64,000 bases of DNA from Schlesneria sp. Its GTDB lineage: Bacteria > Planctomycetota > Planctomycetia > Planctomycetales > Planctomycetaceae. The translations under genes were made by a program, and so were the position numbers. Under the pieces are notes generated by a model, which was not told the origin of the DNA, did not search any database, and worked only from the letters and a program-made list of their open reading frames with translations. The stretch's first letter is position 1; each line of letters opens with the position of its first letter. Shown here one piece after another: positions 45,619 to 54,872 of this stretch. The DNA lies in assembly GCA_028291515.1 (NCBI GenBank), contig JAQGHU010000102.1, positions 62,001 through 126,000 of the forward strand. Reading direction: 5' to 3'.

Positions 45619-45796
45619 CCCGCAACGGGGCCGAGATTGAAGCAAGTCAGCCGCTGTTCCGCAAGCCGACGAGGTGAGATGGTCACCAACAACGTTCTTG
45701 CCATGAAAGCTCGCAGATTCTCAACAACGGACCACAGTCGAAAATCTGCCGCCTCTAGGCGTCAAGCCCCTGTGACCAGAGTCGATGACCCGATAT

Positions 45797-47293
45797 TCAT
45801 TTCTGAATCTGCAGCCTGACAAAGGGAAAACCGGCGGCGCGACGGATTCCATTGAACAACGTTGGCTGATTTATCTGGCGCGGGCAACCCGCTTCGAATG
45901 TCAAAGCATCGTCTGGCGAGACGTTGGCGATTTCGACTGCCGTCCCGTCTGTCACTGTCACACCAGCCGATCGTAGCCGGGTGGCGGTGGCCGCGATGAT
46001 GGCTTGCTTCACGATGTCAGCCGAGCATTCGCCTTCGGCATTCTTTAGCGGTGCAAATTCGGTTTCACGCAGGGTTTCGACCGCCAGTACCGACTTCGCG
46101 ATCGAAAATGAATCGAAAATAAATCGTTCGTATTTGAGGGCGTTTTCAGACTCAGGATGCACCAGAGTCCCCTCGGCATCCAGGTACGCAACTTTCTTAT
46201 GAACCGTATGCCATGGCAGCGACGCAGGCTGCGCAGCAATCCGTTCCAGAAATGTGCGTTGAAAGAGATGGATTCCCGTATTTCCGGCCCGCAATTGCAA
46301 TTTGCCGTCGCGATCTTGCAACGTGCCCAGCGATTCGGGCAGGTCACTGTATTCGATCATGCGCGTACGACCGTCGATTTCAACCAGCAAACCCACGCGT
46401 TCATCGGGTGTTTGCTTGCCTACGAATTTGACCGAGACTTCAGCCGCATGTCGCAAGTGCAGTCCGATGAATGCCGGGTCACAAACGTGGACCAGCGGAT
46501 TATCCACCTGGTGATAAAACAGTGTCTCAATCCCGCGGTCCTGCAATTCCTTGAACAGACCGGCTCGCGACATTGCGAATGGCAGGCCACCGTGTCCATC
46601 AGGGTTCAGAGCCAGCGACGATTCGCTGCTCATCAGCAACTTACCCGTCGTCGAATCGAACGCAGGTACGGTCCCTTGCTGGAACAGAGAAACATTCTTG
46701 GGATCAAGGCCAAACCAATGTTGCTGTTCGAACCACTGTTCGGTCGCGACGTGGGTCGCTTCACTAGTCATGATCAGATATGGAATCTCGATCTGATACC
46801 GCTGCGAAAGGGCCAGGACTTGCTCGGCAAGCAGATGGAATAGTGATCGCCCGCTGATCGGACCGATGGGGAACATACCCTTTGGATACGAAGTCCCTAG
46901 TCGTGTCGCGACTCCGCCCGCAACGACAACAACGGCGATGCGTCCCGATTGCAGGAAATCACGCCCTTCCTCGGCCGCCTCAGACCAACTATGCCGCTCC
47001 GCAGGCGACTCGGGCCAACGAATAGAATGCGAAGGCGCAGTGACATGGCTGTCGACAGAAAGCTGTGTATCCGCGGGGGCGTGCTCCGTAGCATGGCCCT
47101 CCACGAAATCCCAATCCAACTGTGCCAATTGATGCGCCAGATGTCCTCGATCATCAGCCGACAATCGCTCCCAGAACCGCAGCACCTCTCCCTGATTGAG
47201 TTGCTGAATGTGATCGAGCAGGGCAGCGCTCAATTCATGATCGGCGCTGACTAAATTCAATCCAGTTGATTCATTGGCGACGGCGCTGCTCAT
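45797..47293 (-). CDS. UDPGP-type UDP-sugar pyrophosphorylase (UDP-GlcNAc pyrophosphorylase-like)
   Basis: This 498-residue enzyme resembles eukaryote-type UDP-N-acetylglucosamine/galactosamine pyrophosphorylases, which make UDP-sugars from UTP and sugar-1-phosphate. The nucleotide loop GGVATRLGTSYPKG lies near 126-139. PYLIMTSEATH, GNGGLP-like HGGLPFA and YHQVDNPLVHVCDP lie in the order seen in the family. A GNTGIHLF segment and a C-terminal ERFIFDSF segment are also conserved. Planctomycetes commonly have this type. The exact sugar is uncertain. The first 80 residues are helical and partly Glu-rich. Confidence 0.87.
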   Translation of the reverse strand: MSSAVANESTGLNLVSADHELSAALLDHIQQLNQGEVLRFWERLSADDRGHLAHQLAQLDWDFVEGHATEHAPADTQLSVDSHVTAPSHSIRWPESPAERHSWSEAAEEGRDFLQSGRIAVVVVAGGVATRLGTSYPKGMFPIGPISGRSLFHLLAEQVLALSQRYQIEIPYLIMTSEATHVATEQWFEQQHWFGLDPKNVSLFQQGTVPAFDSTTGKLLMSSESSLALNPDGHGGLPFAMSRAGLFKELQDRGIETLFYHQVDNPLVHVCDPAFIGLHLRHAAEVSVKFVGKQTPDERVGLLVEIDGRTRMIEYSDLPESLGTLQDRDGKLQLRAGNTGIHLFQRTFLERIAAQPASLPWHTVHKKVAYLDAEGTLVHPESENALKYERFIFDSFSIAKSVLAVETLRETEFAPLKNAEGECSADIVKQAIIAATATRLRSAGVTVTDGTAVEIANVSPDDALTFEAGCPRQINQPTLFNGIRRAAGFPFVRLQIQK

Positions 47294-47766
47294 CTTTTTC
47301 CTACTCCGCGTTCAATCATCCTGAGTCGATTCAGAGATTGCTAGTGCTTGCTCTCTGTCGTCAATCACGAAGCTCCAATCGCTGCACTGCTGGTTATTGG
47401 AAAACGCCAATTCAGAATGCCACAGGCTGATACGCAACTCCCGCGCCTGTCGGCTGTCCGGGTCGACGGTTCCAGATCCAGAAGCCTGTCGTTAGGAGCG
47501 CAGATCTCAATAATCGCAGGACCGATCGCGCATTGTGTGAACACCCGAAACTTGAAGGTTAGTCTGATGCGAGCGTCCGACCAACATTCACTTCAAGTGG
47601 ATGGCTTTCGGTCAACATGCGTACGGACTGAACGAGTTCCAGATTCAGATGTCCGAACTTCGCGCCCAGGAGATCGACGCGAACCTCACAGGAATGAGTC
47701 CAATAATGAGCAGACTCAGAGTGGGACTTGAGCATTGATTGACCGCGCCCGTCGCGACGGTTCATC
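47294..47766. other. Intergenic gap, no convincing gene
   Basis: This stretch holds two opposing frames (about 47348-47731 on plus and 47559-47768 on minus). Neither has family character, a good ribosome site or matching codon preference, so I leave both out. A decayed gene cannot be excluded. Confidence 0.35.
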
Positions 47767-47798
47767 AAAAAAAGAACTCCGGCTGCTAACCGGAGTTC
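47767..47798 (-). terminator. Rho-independent terminator after the STAS gene
   Basis: On the minus strand, GAACTCCGG (47798-47790) pairs with CCGGAGTTC (47782-47774) around a 7-nt loop, followed by seven T residues. It lies 27 bp beyond the STAS stop. Confidence 0.9.
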
Positions 47799-47825
47799 CT
47801 CTTTACCAATTCGATTTGAATCTAC

Positions 47826-48149
47826 TCAGACTTGGACTTCATGCATTTCCAGCAGCGAATCCAGCTTCGTGATCTCCAGAACTTCGCGGACATCTTGCGA
47901 GGGATTGTAGAGGTGGACCTCTACTCCCTCATTGCGAATCGCGCACAACATTCCCAGCATTCCACTGGGGATCAAACGCACACCAGTCAGATCGAAAGCG
48001 AGCGTTTGACAGTGATTTTCTCGAATCAATTGCATCAGTTCGTTGCGACATTCGGCGAGGCTTAGTCGGTCCAAGACTTCCCGGCCACCGAATCCGACGA
48101 CCGTCAACTCACCGACGTCATACACCTCCAGCTGGTTGGCCAATTGCAT
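47826..48149 (-). CDS. Orphan STAS-domain protein (anti-sigma-factor antagonist type)
   Basis: This 107-residue protein is a single STAS domain, as in SpoIIAA/RsbV, which bind anti-sigma factors in partner-switching. The strand-helix pattern fits (LEVYDVGELTVVGF, then TLAFDLTGVRLIPSGMLGML). The usual D-S-S-G loop reads I-P-S-G, so the phosphorylatable Ser is replaced by Pro. No kinase or phosphatase gene is next to it. A good GAGGAG site lies 9 nt upstream of the ATG. It probably forms a single-gene transcript, ending at the terminator just downstream. Confidence 0.85.
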   Translation of the reverse strand: MQLANQLEVYDVGELTVVGFGGREVLDRLSLAECRNELMQLIRENHCQTLAFDLTGVRLIPSGMLGMLCAIRNEGVEVHLYNPSQDVREVLEITKLDSLLEMHEVQV

Positions 48150-48621
48150 TTCAGATCACTCCTCAATTGATCAGACCTCGTTCTAAATCCGGCCGTCACA
48201 AAAAAGCTGGGGCCGTGCCAGCGAACAGTGACGATGCGATCAATTGACTGATGAAAAATATGAAATCAACAAAATGATCGCAGCGTCAAAATCACAGACG
48301 CCGCAACCGCTGTTCCGGCAATAGGAGGCAACGAGGCGATTCGCGCGTAAGCCAATATTACGAAAAAGGTTGCAGAATCAGAGTTCAGCTGCAATCGCCC
48401 AGCACTGGAGCCGATTGCGGCAAATTTGCACACAATTGGCAACAATCGGCGCAAAACAGAAGTGTCGATAATCGCATCATCGGGTCACGGCTTCCCCCAC
48501 GTATCGATGCAAATTGCAGATACTGAAAAGAATGGGCGACCTGCGATGAAAGGGCTAGTTGTGGCATTTTTTGAAAGCTCCGTCGCTGAACTCGCAGAAA
48601 AGACGCGAGTTCGCCATCGGC
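48150..48621. other. Gap upstream of the STAS gene
   Basis: These 472 bp lie between the start of the STAS gene and the stop of the DUF11 gene. No gene, tRNA or repeat is recognisable. It must contain the STAS promoter. Confidence 0.35.
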
Positions 48622-49965
48622 TTAGCGGACCCGCGCCTTGAAGCTCACCACACCACCGGTGTGAGCGGGCAACGGTTGGGTCAATTCCCAAATCAGGACC
48701 AGACTTCCTTCGCTATTGTCCTGAACCACCAACCGGCCTTCTCGGTCCGATGTGGCGCTGTCTTCGATATACGCCAGGCGCGGCGTCAAGTTGTCGGCGA
48801 TCCGAACGTGATGAACTGTGTTCGGGCCACGATTGTCATAGCGAATTGTGAACTCAACGATGTCACCTGGTTGAGCCGTATCCTTATCGGCGAGTTTGAC
48901 GACTCGCAGATCACCTGGTTTGTCAGAGCCTTTGTCATCGATCCCGACGATTGTGGCCACGTGAGCTTCATAGGTGCCCGTCATCGCGACGTCAGTCTTG
49001 GCGGCAATCACCGGATACAGTTCACGCGACCAGACCAATGAAGCCTGGATGCCGTAGTTCAACCGAGCTGCGTCGGCAGTCTCCAGCTTTCCGAACTGAA
49101 CAAACGTCAAATCCTGGTAGACATTCAGCAGCTTGTCGTGAATGGCCAGACGTTTGGCTTGCGACACGTTACCTTGAATTTGCTCACTCTCGAGACCACT
49201 GGCTCGGGACCGCACCAGCACACCGCCGGTCATCTGATTCTTCGTGTGGTTTCCAAGCTTCAAGCGAGTGTGGTACAGGTTGCTGCCGGCTGCGTGGCCA
49301 ACTCCAGCAACTTCGTCCAGGGTCATCCCTTCATGAGGTCGGCTGATCGTGCGCACTGTCGAAACACGCGGTGCATACACGCAAACGCGGTTTGTCGGAC
49401 GAACATGCTCTCTGCCAACATGGTCGGTGTACTCGGCGACGGTATCTTCCGTGTCGAGGCCGTCTCGCATGTTGCTGTCGTAGTGGACGGGGACCGAGCG
49501 ATCACCTCCGTCGCACAGGTATTCATCGGGAAACTTCTCGGCCAACGCTGTTGTTTCACAGCGACAACCCAGCATTCCTTGCGCGAATGGGTTCGGGCCA
49601 GGTGCGCCCCACCGTGGCGTGGGCGGGCATTCTGTGATCGTGAACGGTGGACAATTCGGATCGTCGACCTGCGTATGACTGACTTGAGTGACCCGATTGA
49701 TCGACTGCTGCAAAGGCCGTCGCGAGTCTGGTGATTTCTTGGCGAGGCGGACAACGCCAACAGATGATTCCGGCGATTCCGCTTGATTTCGTGGTGCCGC
49801 GGCTCGCTGAACCGGTTGGACAGAACGACCATTCGCGGGCAGTTCTCCTGCGGCGGCCAGACGCGACATGGCCTGCGGCGCCAATGCGGCAGAGCAAGTC
49901 ATCGCGAGCAGTGCCAGGGCGCTGGATTGCGAAAGCTTAGTCAGGAAGCGTGCAGGATGAATCAT
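48622..49965 (-). CDS. Exported DUF11-domain surface protein
   Basis: This 447-residue protein has a signal peptide (SSALALLAMTCSAALAPQAMS). The first 150 residues after it are Arg/Pro/Gln-rich, then a Cys-containing central region (DPNCPPFTITECPPTP, MLGCRCET) that may form disulfides. The C-terminal 90 residues match the DUF11 repeat (GDIVEFTIRYDNRGPNTVHHVRIADNLTPRLAYIE), a beta-sandwich common in cell-surface proteins. Two exported genes follow in the upstream direction on the same strand, 24 bp and about 90 bp apart, so the three may form one unit. Its role is unknown; a structural part of the cell envelope is plausible. Confidence 0.82.
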   Translation of the reverse strand: MIHPARFLTKLSQSSALALLAMTCSAALAPQAMSRLAAAGELPANGRSVQPVQRAAAPRNQAESPESSVGVVRLAKKSPDSRRPLQQSINRVTQVSHTQVDDPNCPPFTITECPPTPRWGAPGPNPFAQGMLGCRCETTALAEKFPDEYLCDGGDRSVPVHYDSNMRDGLDTEDTVAEYTDHVGREHVRPTNRVCVYAPRVSTVRTISRPHEGMTLDEVAGVGHAAGSNLYHTRLKLGNHTKNQMTGGVLVRSRASGLESEQIQGNVSQAKRLAIHDKLLNVYQDLTFVQFGKLETADAARLNYGIQASLVWSRELYPVIAAKTDVAMTGTYEAHVATIVGIDDKGSDKPGDLRVVKLADKDTAQPGDIVEFTIRYDNRGPNTVHHVRIADNLTPRLAYIEDSATSDREGRLVVQDNSEGSLVLIWELTQPLPAHTGGVVSFKARVR

Positions 49966-49989
49966 GGCGATGGGTCTGCGAAGTCAGGT

Positions 49990-50763
49990 TTAGCGACGAC
50001 CAGCAGCAACTGGCCCACGCCAGCCTGCACTGAAATCAGCTTGTTGATGAGACGCTGGTTTCAACGCCTCAGTCGGCCTTTTCACCACTCGAATCGGACC
50101 ACCTGGTCCGTAGAACGAAGGATCGGGCCGATGGGGGTCGGGGGTCCGACCGCCCATCCGAACGATGGCCATCGGACGCCCCAGCGAATCCGCCTCGGCA
50201 AGGGCATTGCGAGAAGGCTCGATGGTCGTAATCCGCTGTGTCTGATCGAGGAGCAGTTGAGGAACTCGGTCCGGTTGCTCAAGGTACAGAACCTTGGTGA
50301 CCAGTCGACCAGCGGCTGCCCACTCGAACTCTTCGATCGTGAATTCAAAGTCGATTGGAAAGTCTTCTTCGCGACCCGCAGGTGGATGCAGTCGGTCAAT
50401 CAATTCGATCGAAGGAAAGAAATCGATTCCCGAGAACTCTTCCAACCCACTGACCTTCAAACGATACATCCGGCCGACCAGCAAGCCTGCTTGTGCGGGG
50501 GCCGCCAACTCAAGGGGTCGATCCCACGATTCATAAAACGTCACCTTGCCTTCGGCAGGCAGCGTGACCTTCACCGGTTGAAATGAGCCTGGAGTAACTC
50601 GCCCAGCATTCACGGCCCATTGAGCAGCCGTCCCGGGCGGTGACATCTGGTTCAGGGGGAACTGGCGACCATCCACTGGAGGGTACTGCTGAGCCAGGAC
50701 TGATGTCCCGCAGGTCAGTAAGACCGCCAGAAGTCCCGCGATGATTGAAGAGATCTTCACCAC
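49990..50763 (-). CDS. Exported protein paralogous to the upstream lipoprotein
   Basis: This 257-residue protein has a signal peptide (IIAGLLAVLLTCGTSVLAQ, cleavage near residue 25). The rest shares a domain with the protein at 50856-52052: a GxMYRLKVSGL strand region, then PSIELID, then RLVTKVLYLE, then a C-terminal NALAEADSLGRPMAIVRMGGR. The C-terminus is Pro/Arg-rich. No catalytic motif is visible. I do not recognise a named family, but similar proteins recur in planctomycetes. It probably works with its paralogue and the DUF11 protein at the cell surface. Confidence 0.75.
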   Translation of the reverse strand: MVKISSIIAGLLAVLLTCGTSVLAQQYPPVDGRQFPLNQMSPPGTAAQWAVNAGRVTPGSFQPVKVTLPAEGKVTFYESWDRPLELAAPAQAGLLVGRMYRLKVSGLEEFSGIDFFPSIELIDRLHPPAGREEDFPIDFEFTIEEFEWAAAGRLVTKVLYLEQPDRVPQLLLDQTQRITTIEPSRNALAEADSLGRPMAIVRMGGRTPDPHRPDPSFYGPGGPIRVVKRPTEALKPASHQQADFSAGWRGPVAAGRR

Positions 50764-50803
50764 GATGTCGCCTGCTGAAGAAGTGATTTGACGCGCTGGA
50801 AAT

Positions 50804-50832
50804 CAGCCCGGCCGAAGAATTCGACCGGGCTG
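50804..50832 (-). terminator. Hairpin, possible weak terminator between the two exported-protein genes
   Basis: CAGCCCGG (50804-50811) pairs with CCGGGCTG (50825-50832) around a 13-nt loop. On the minus strand the stem is followed by ATTTCC, which is a poor T tract. It may set different expression levels for the two paralogues or just stabilise the upstream mRNA. Confidence 0.45.
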
Positions 50833-50855
50833 GTATTTTCAAGCTGATGCTTGGA

Positions 50856-52052
50856 CTAGCGAGGTTGAGCGTTGTTCCAAGCAGGATTCGACAACTCGCC
50901 CGGTGAGTAGACCGGATGCTTTTCCTTGTAGTTGATGTAGCTGACCGGAGGTGGCAGGCTGACCCCAGGTTCATGGCTGACGTCAATCAGCATGTCCTTG
51001 GTCGGCTTCGGAATGTTGTTGTTGGAACGGTTACGAACCGTGTGTGATTGCAGACTTGCTGGACCACCGAGTGGCAGATGCGTCGGTCCTGGCAGACCGA
51101 TCGGTGTACCCGTGATCGGCATACCCCAGGCTTGCATGTTCACACCCGAGATCGGAGCACCTGGATAACCAGATCCAGCCATCATCATCGCACCGGGAAT
51201 CTGTGGCGTGTACTGACCTGCTGGTCCGATTGGCATCGGAGGCATCAACTCGCCCTTGTCGCCGTCGACCTGATGCGAGACCTGATCGATGTTGTCCTGG
51301 CCCATACCGGCCATTGGTCGAGCGACTGGTCCTGCGGATCCCAGATCCTTGTTACCCATTCGCAGCACGGCCATGATCGTCCCGCGTTTGTCAGCTTCTT
51401 GAATTGGATCGACACCAGGATCAAGACGGGTCGAAACCAGAGTTTCCACATTGGCGATCGCCAGTTCCTGGTACTTTGCATCCGGTAGGTAGATGACCTT
51501 GGTCACGAAGTTGTTGCTTTCAACTTGTTCCAGGTCTTCTTCGGTGAGCTGAATCGGCACACTGTTGTGTGTGAGATAGGCTTCCGTGTTTGGATGAGTT
51601 GGATACACCTGCAAGGTTGGATACAGAGCCACTGGATCTTGACCAGCAGCATCGCGTCCTGGCAGGTTGGTGATCTTCAGACGGTAGGTTCCGCCCTGGA
51701 AGAAGTTATAGCTGGCAGGTGCCACCAATTGGTTTTCGGCATAACCATTTGGGATCAGCCAACCGATGTGCAGTCCAATTGGACCCACGAATCGGATCTG
51801 GCTTGTCGCCGGAGCCTGTGGCATTCCCATGCCGGGACCGCCAGGAGGGCAACCCCACATCCCTGGGCCGCCACCCATCGCCATCTGCGGAATCACACCG
51901 GGCCCGGGGCCATCGACCATTGGTCCTGGCCGCATCATCTGGGCGGCAGGTGGAGCGTGATACTCCCCCTTGTCAGTCAAATGACTTCCATCCATGGCGC
52001 AGCCGACGCACACGACGACGACCGTGCCTAGAGCCAGAAAGTAGTACTTCAT
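50856..52052 (-). CDS. Lipoprotein with planctomycete exported-protein domain
   Basis: This 398-residue protein has a lipoprotein signal ([17 protein letters not shown]), with Cys in the lipobox VCVGC. A Met/Gly/Pro-rich linker follows at about 35-85. The conserved domain (about 90-240) contains [70 protein letters not shown], which its neighbour repeats in shorter form. The C-terminal third is again Gly/Pro/Met-rich and ends in a basic stretch. I used the ATG at 52052, with GGAGAGGGG upstream. The function is unknown. Confidence 0.8.
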   Translation of the reverse strand: MKYYFLALGTVVVVCVGCAMDGSHLTDKGEYHAPPAAQMMRPGPMVDGPGPGVIPQMAMGGGPGMWGCPPGGPGMGMPQAPATSQIRFVGPIGLHIGWLIPNGYAENQLVAPASYNFFQGGTYRLKITNLPGRDAAGQDPVALYPTLQVYPTHPNTEAYLTHNSVPIQLTEEDLEQVESNNFVTKVIYLPDAKYQELAIANVETLVSTRLDPGVDPIQEADKRGTIMAVLRMGNKDLGSAGPVARPMAGMGQDNIDQVSHQVDGDKGELMPPMPIGPAGQYTPQIPGAMMMAGSGYPGAPISGVNMQAWGMPITGTPIGLPGPTHLPLGGPASLQSHTVRNRSNNNIPKPTKDMLIDVSHEPGVSLPPPVSYINYKEKHPVYSPGELSNPAWNNAQPR

Positions 52053-52361
52053 CGCGACCCCTCTCCGAAATAGGCACTGCGACTCGCCGCATGCAAAAGT
52101 GTTGACGTACATTCGTCAATTACTCCTGCACCAACTCGAATCGGCTGTCCCTGCCGAATCCCGTGCTCTCCACCAGCGGTCAACGTTCCGCCATGGTTTC
52201 CTGATTCATCAACCCACGCTGACCGGCTGACAGCGAGATCAACCAGTTTCTCCGTCGACCGCGACTGACAATTCCGGATACAATGACAGCCTTCAAGCGA
52301 AGGCAGTCCAGACCCGGGACTGTTCGTACTTTGGTCTGTTCTCTTTTCGGAAGGAATCGCC
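52053..52361. other. Divergent promoter gap between the lipoprotein and LolA-like genes
   Basis: These 309 bp separate the minus-strand lipoprotein gene from the plus-strand LolA-like gene. I see no gene or strong palindrome. Confidence 0.35.
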
Positions 52362-53414
52362 TTGTATCTTTGGCAAATCCGGCATATTCCGAATTCTTGG
52401 CGCAAACTCACCCGATTTTCGGTCAAACTTGCCTTTTCGCTCATGCTCGGATGGGTCGGCTGGCTGGGAATTCAGTCTCTGCTGGGGAAGGGTGGCGCTA
52501 ACTCCGCCGTAGCAATGGCTTCCGACGCGAAAAAGACACCGGATCCTGCTGTTGCAAAGGCGGCGACCGACTTCATGAAGAAGCTGCACGAATCGCTCTA
52601 CGCCCGGACCGCGATCAAGGCCGAAGTCGAGCAAACCGTTTCGATTGGAACCCAGCAGTTCCGGATTTATGGCCACTACCTCAGTAGCGGTGAGAAGTTA
52701 CGTCTTGAATACACCATCCAGCCCGACCAGGGAGTGGCCGGTTCCCTGCTCGAAATCTGCGACGGCAAAGAGTTGTGGAGCATGGTCAAGATCGCGGATA
52801 CAACCCGAGTCACCCACCGTGACGTGCAACAGATCAAGGCCGCCGTCGCGGGATTGCGAAGCACTCCGGATGTCGTCCTGACGGCCGAGTTGGGTCTGGG
52901 AGGAATCACGGCGTTATTGGCGTCACTCGAACGAACAATGACATTTGATGCGATGAAAGAGGAATCCAGCGATGAAGGCCCCCGAATGGTTGTCCAGGGG
53001 CGATGGAAACCAGAAGTCGTTGCACGCTGGCCGCGAGGCAAAGACGATTTGCTGCCAACCTATGTTCCTGACCTCGTCCGGGTCTGGGTCGATCCACAGA
53101 CGATGTTTCCGGTCCGCATTTCGTATATCAAACGAGTCCTGGAAAAGGACAAGAAGGTGTACCGGCCGATGGTCACCTTGAAGTTCAAAGCGGTGGAATT
53201 TGACACACCCGTGGACGACGAAGACTTCACGTTCACTCTTCCGCCAAAATCCGCGCCCCCTGAAGATATCACTCGGCAGTTTCTCGACCGCATGAAGAAG
53301 AGCGCGGATGACGCGACAAATGCTGCGAACGCAGCCAAAGCCGCCCAGGCAGCAGCGGCAGCGGCCGTTCCAACTCCGGCTCCTGCAACCCCCGCAGCGC
53401 CAGCACAAAGGTAG
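52362..53414 (+). CDS. Exported LolA-like protein
   Basis: This 350-residue protein has a long export signal (KLAFSLMLGWVGWLGIQSLLG). The main part reads as a LolA/LolB-like beta-fold (VEQTVSIGTQQFRIYGHYLSSGEKLRLEYTI, SLLEICDGKELWSMVKI), which carries lipoproteins or lipids across the periplasm. The C-terminal 60 residues are Ala/Pro-rich and probably flexible. The start is TTG at 52362, with AAGGA 6 nt upstream; an ATG lies at 52443 within the hydrophobic stretch. The stop is 4 bp before hemH, so they are probably translated from one mRNA. The cargo is unknown. Confidence 0.72.
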   Translation: MYLWQIRHIPNSWRKLTRFSVKLAFSLMLGWVGWLGIQSLLGKGGANSAVAMASDAKKTPDPAVAKAATDFMKKLHESLYARTAIKAEVEQTVSIGTQQFRIYGHYLSSGEKLRLEYTIQPDQGVAGSLLEICDGKELWSMVKIADTTRVTHRDVQQIKAAVAGLRSTPDVVLTAELGLGGITALLASLERTMTFDAMKEESSDEGPRMVVQGRWKPEVVARWPRGKDDLLPTYVPDLVRVWVDPQTMFPVRISYIKRVLEKDKKVYRPMVTLKFKAVEFDTPVDDEDFTFTLPPKSAPPEDITRQFLDRMKKSADDATNAANAAKAAQAAAAAAVPTPAPATPAAPAQR

Positions 53415-53418
53415 GCTT

Positions 53419-54444
53419 GTGACTGAGAACTATGACGCCATCCTCATCGTTTCTTTCGGTGGGCCGGAACAACGTGACGATGTCATCCCTTTCCTAGAAA
53501 ATGTCCTGCGCGGCAAGCCGGTTCCACGCGAACGACTGTTGGAAGTCGCCGAGCACTACTACCACTTTGATGGTGTCAGTCCGATCAATCAGCAAGTCCG
53601 GGAACTGATCACCGCCTTGCAGGCCGAACTGGCTCGCTCGGGGATCAATCTCCCTGTTTACTGGGGAAATCGGAATTGGCACCCTATGCTGGCCGATACG
53701 CTTCGCCAAATGGCCGACGATGGGATCCAGCACGCGATCGCCTTCTTCACTTCGGCATATAGCTCGTACTCGGGGTGTCGTCAGTATCGAGAAAACATCC
53801 AGCAGGCGCAGGCCGAAGTCGGTGAAAGCGCTCCGAGCGTCGACAAGCTGCGAGTTTTCTACAACCACCCCGATTTCATTGCCGCCAACGTTGACCACAT
53901 CCGCACGGCCCTGGCCAGTCTTCCGGATCATGCGAACGTGGCGTTCACGGCCCACAGTATTCCGATGTCGATGGCAGACAACTGCAACTATGTTGCTCAA
54001 CTCACGGAAACATGTCGCCTGATCGCGACCGAATTGAATGTTCCATCGGATCGTTGGCAGTTGGTGTATCAAAGCCGCAGCGGTCGGCCGACTGATCCAT
54101 GGCTGGAACCCGATATCGGTGATCATATTCGCACTTTGCACAGCAAGGGCGTCACGTCACTCGTGATTGCTCCCGTTGGATTTCTTTCGGACCACATGGA
54201 AGTCCTGTTTGACTTAGATGAAGAAGCCAAAGTGCTCTGCGAAGAGCTGGGGATGGCCATGTCCCGCGCCGCGACCGTTGGAACTCACCCCCTCTTTATC
54301 TCGATGATCCGCGAACTCATCCAAGAGCGGCTCAGCCAGACGACGAATCGTCGCGCCATCGGCTCTTTCGGTTCCAACCACGACATCTGCCCGATGAATT
54401 GCTGCCTCTATCCGGTTCCAACTGCCAGACCAGCGGCCCCTTAA
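53419..54444 (+). CDS. hemH: Ferrochelatase (protoporphyrin or coproporphyrin type)
   Basis: HemH inserts ferrous iron into a porphyrin. The 341-residue protein has the catalytic FTAHSIP with His179 and GFLSDHMEVLFDLD with Glu261. SYSGCRQYREN and FYNHPDFI resemble actinobacterial-type enzymes that use coproporphyrin III, so the coproporphyrin route is possible, but this is inference. C324, C328 and C329 near the C-terminus (CPMNCC) could bind an iron-sulfur cluster as in some ferrochelatases. The start is GTG at 53419, 4 bp after the LolA-like stop. The frame is open upstream to 53308, but that part lies inside the previous gene in another frame. Confidence 0.92.
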   Translation: MTENYDAILIVSFGGPEQRDDVIPFLENVLRGKPVPRERLLEVAEHYYHFDGVSPINQQVRELITALQAELARSGINLPVYWGNRNWHPMLADTLRQMADDGIQHAIAFFTSAYSSYSGCRQYRENIQQAQAEVGESAPSVDKLRVFYNHPDFIAANVDHIRTALASLPDHANVAFTAHSIPMSMADNCNYVAQLTETCRLIATELNVPSDRWQLVYQSRSGRPTDPWLEPDIGDHIRTLHSKGVTSLVIAPVGFLSDHMEVLFDLDEEAKVLCEELGMAMSRAATVGTHPLFISMIRELIQERLSQTTNRRAIGSFGSNHDICPMNCCLYPVPTARPAAP

Positions 54445-54872
54445 TGCTGAGTGCCGCAGGCCTTCGTTTAACCGCGTAAGCAGTCGACCCGCGCGTCGCG
54501 GCGGCCGCCAGTTCTCATTTCGATGGGACAGATGCGACCCCTCGGACTGATGACATTCTGGCATGACCCCTGTTGGCAGATCGCAATCGCAGCGGCAGCA
54601 ACCTGTTATCTTGTCGTAGTTTACGTAGCAAACTCTTGGACTCGGCTTAATCCCTACATTCGTCAAAGCCGCTGAACCAGTTCAGCTCGATTCAAGTCGT
54701 ATTGTCGGAATCGCCGATACGGACGACAGAGGATTGTCTCCACGGGTCGCCGTTGCGCAACCCGACAGATTCCGATTTCGGGAGGCGATGGCCAACCGTC
54801 ATCGTAATTCAGGGACTTGATTTGGTGCGATGCGATACCGTTCGCGGTGCAAGCATCGCCAGGAGACGCGGC
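54445..54872. other. Gap between hemH and the Ig-like gene
   Basis: These 428 bp contain no recognisable gene; short frames on the minus strand have no family character. An AGTTT-N6-AAACT inverted repeat lies near 54618-54633. The frame of the next gene is open from 54702, but similarity starts later. Confidence 0.35.

Noticed and set aside
47348-47731. 127-residue plus-strand frame between the pyrophosphorylase and STAS genes
   Set aside because: No family character, no ribosome site, and an opposing minus frame of similar quality.
53308-53418. Upstream extension of hemH
   Set aside because: Lies within the Ala/Pro-rich end of the LolA-like gene in another frame; family similarity starts at the GTG at 53419.
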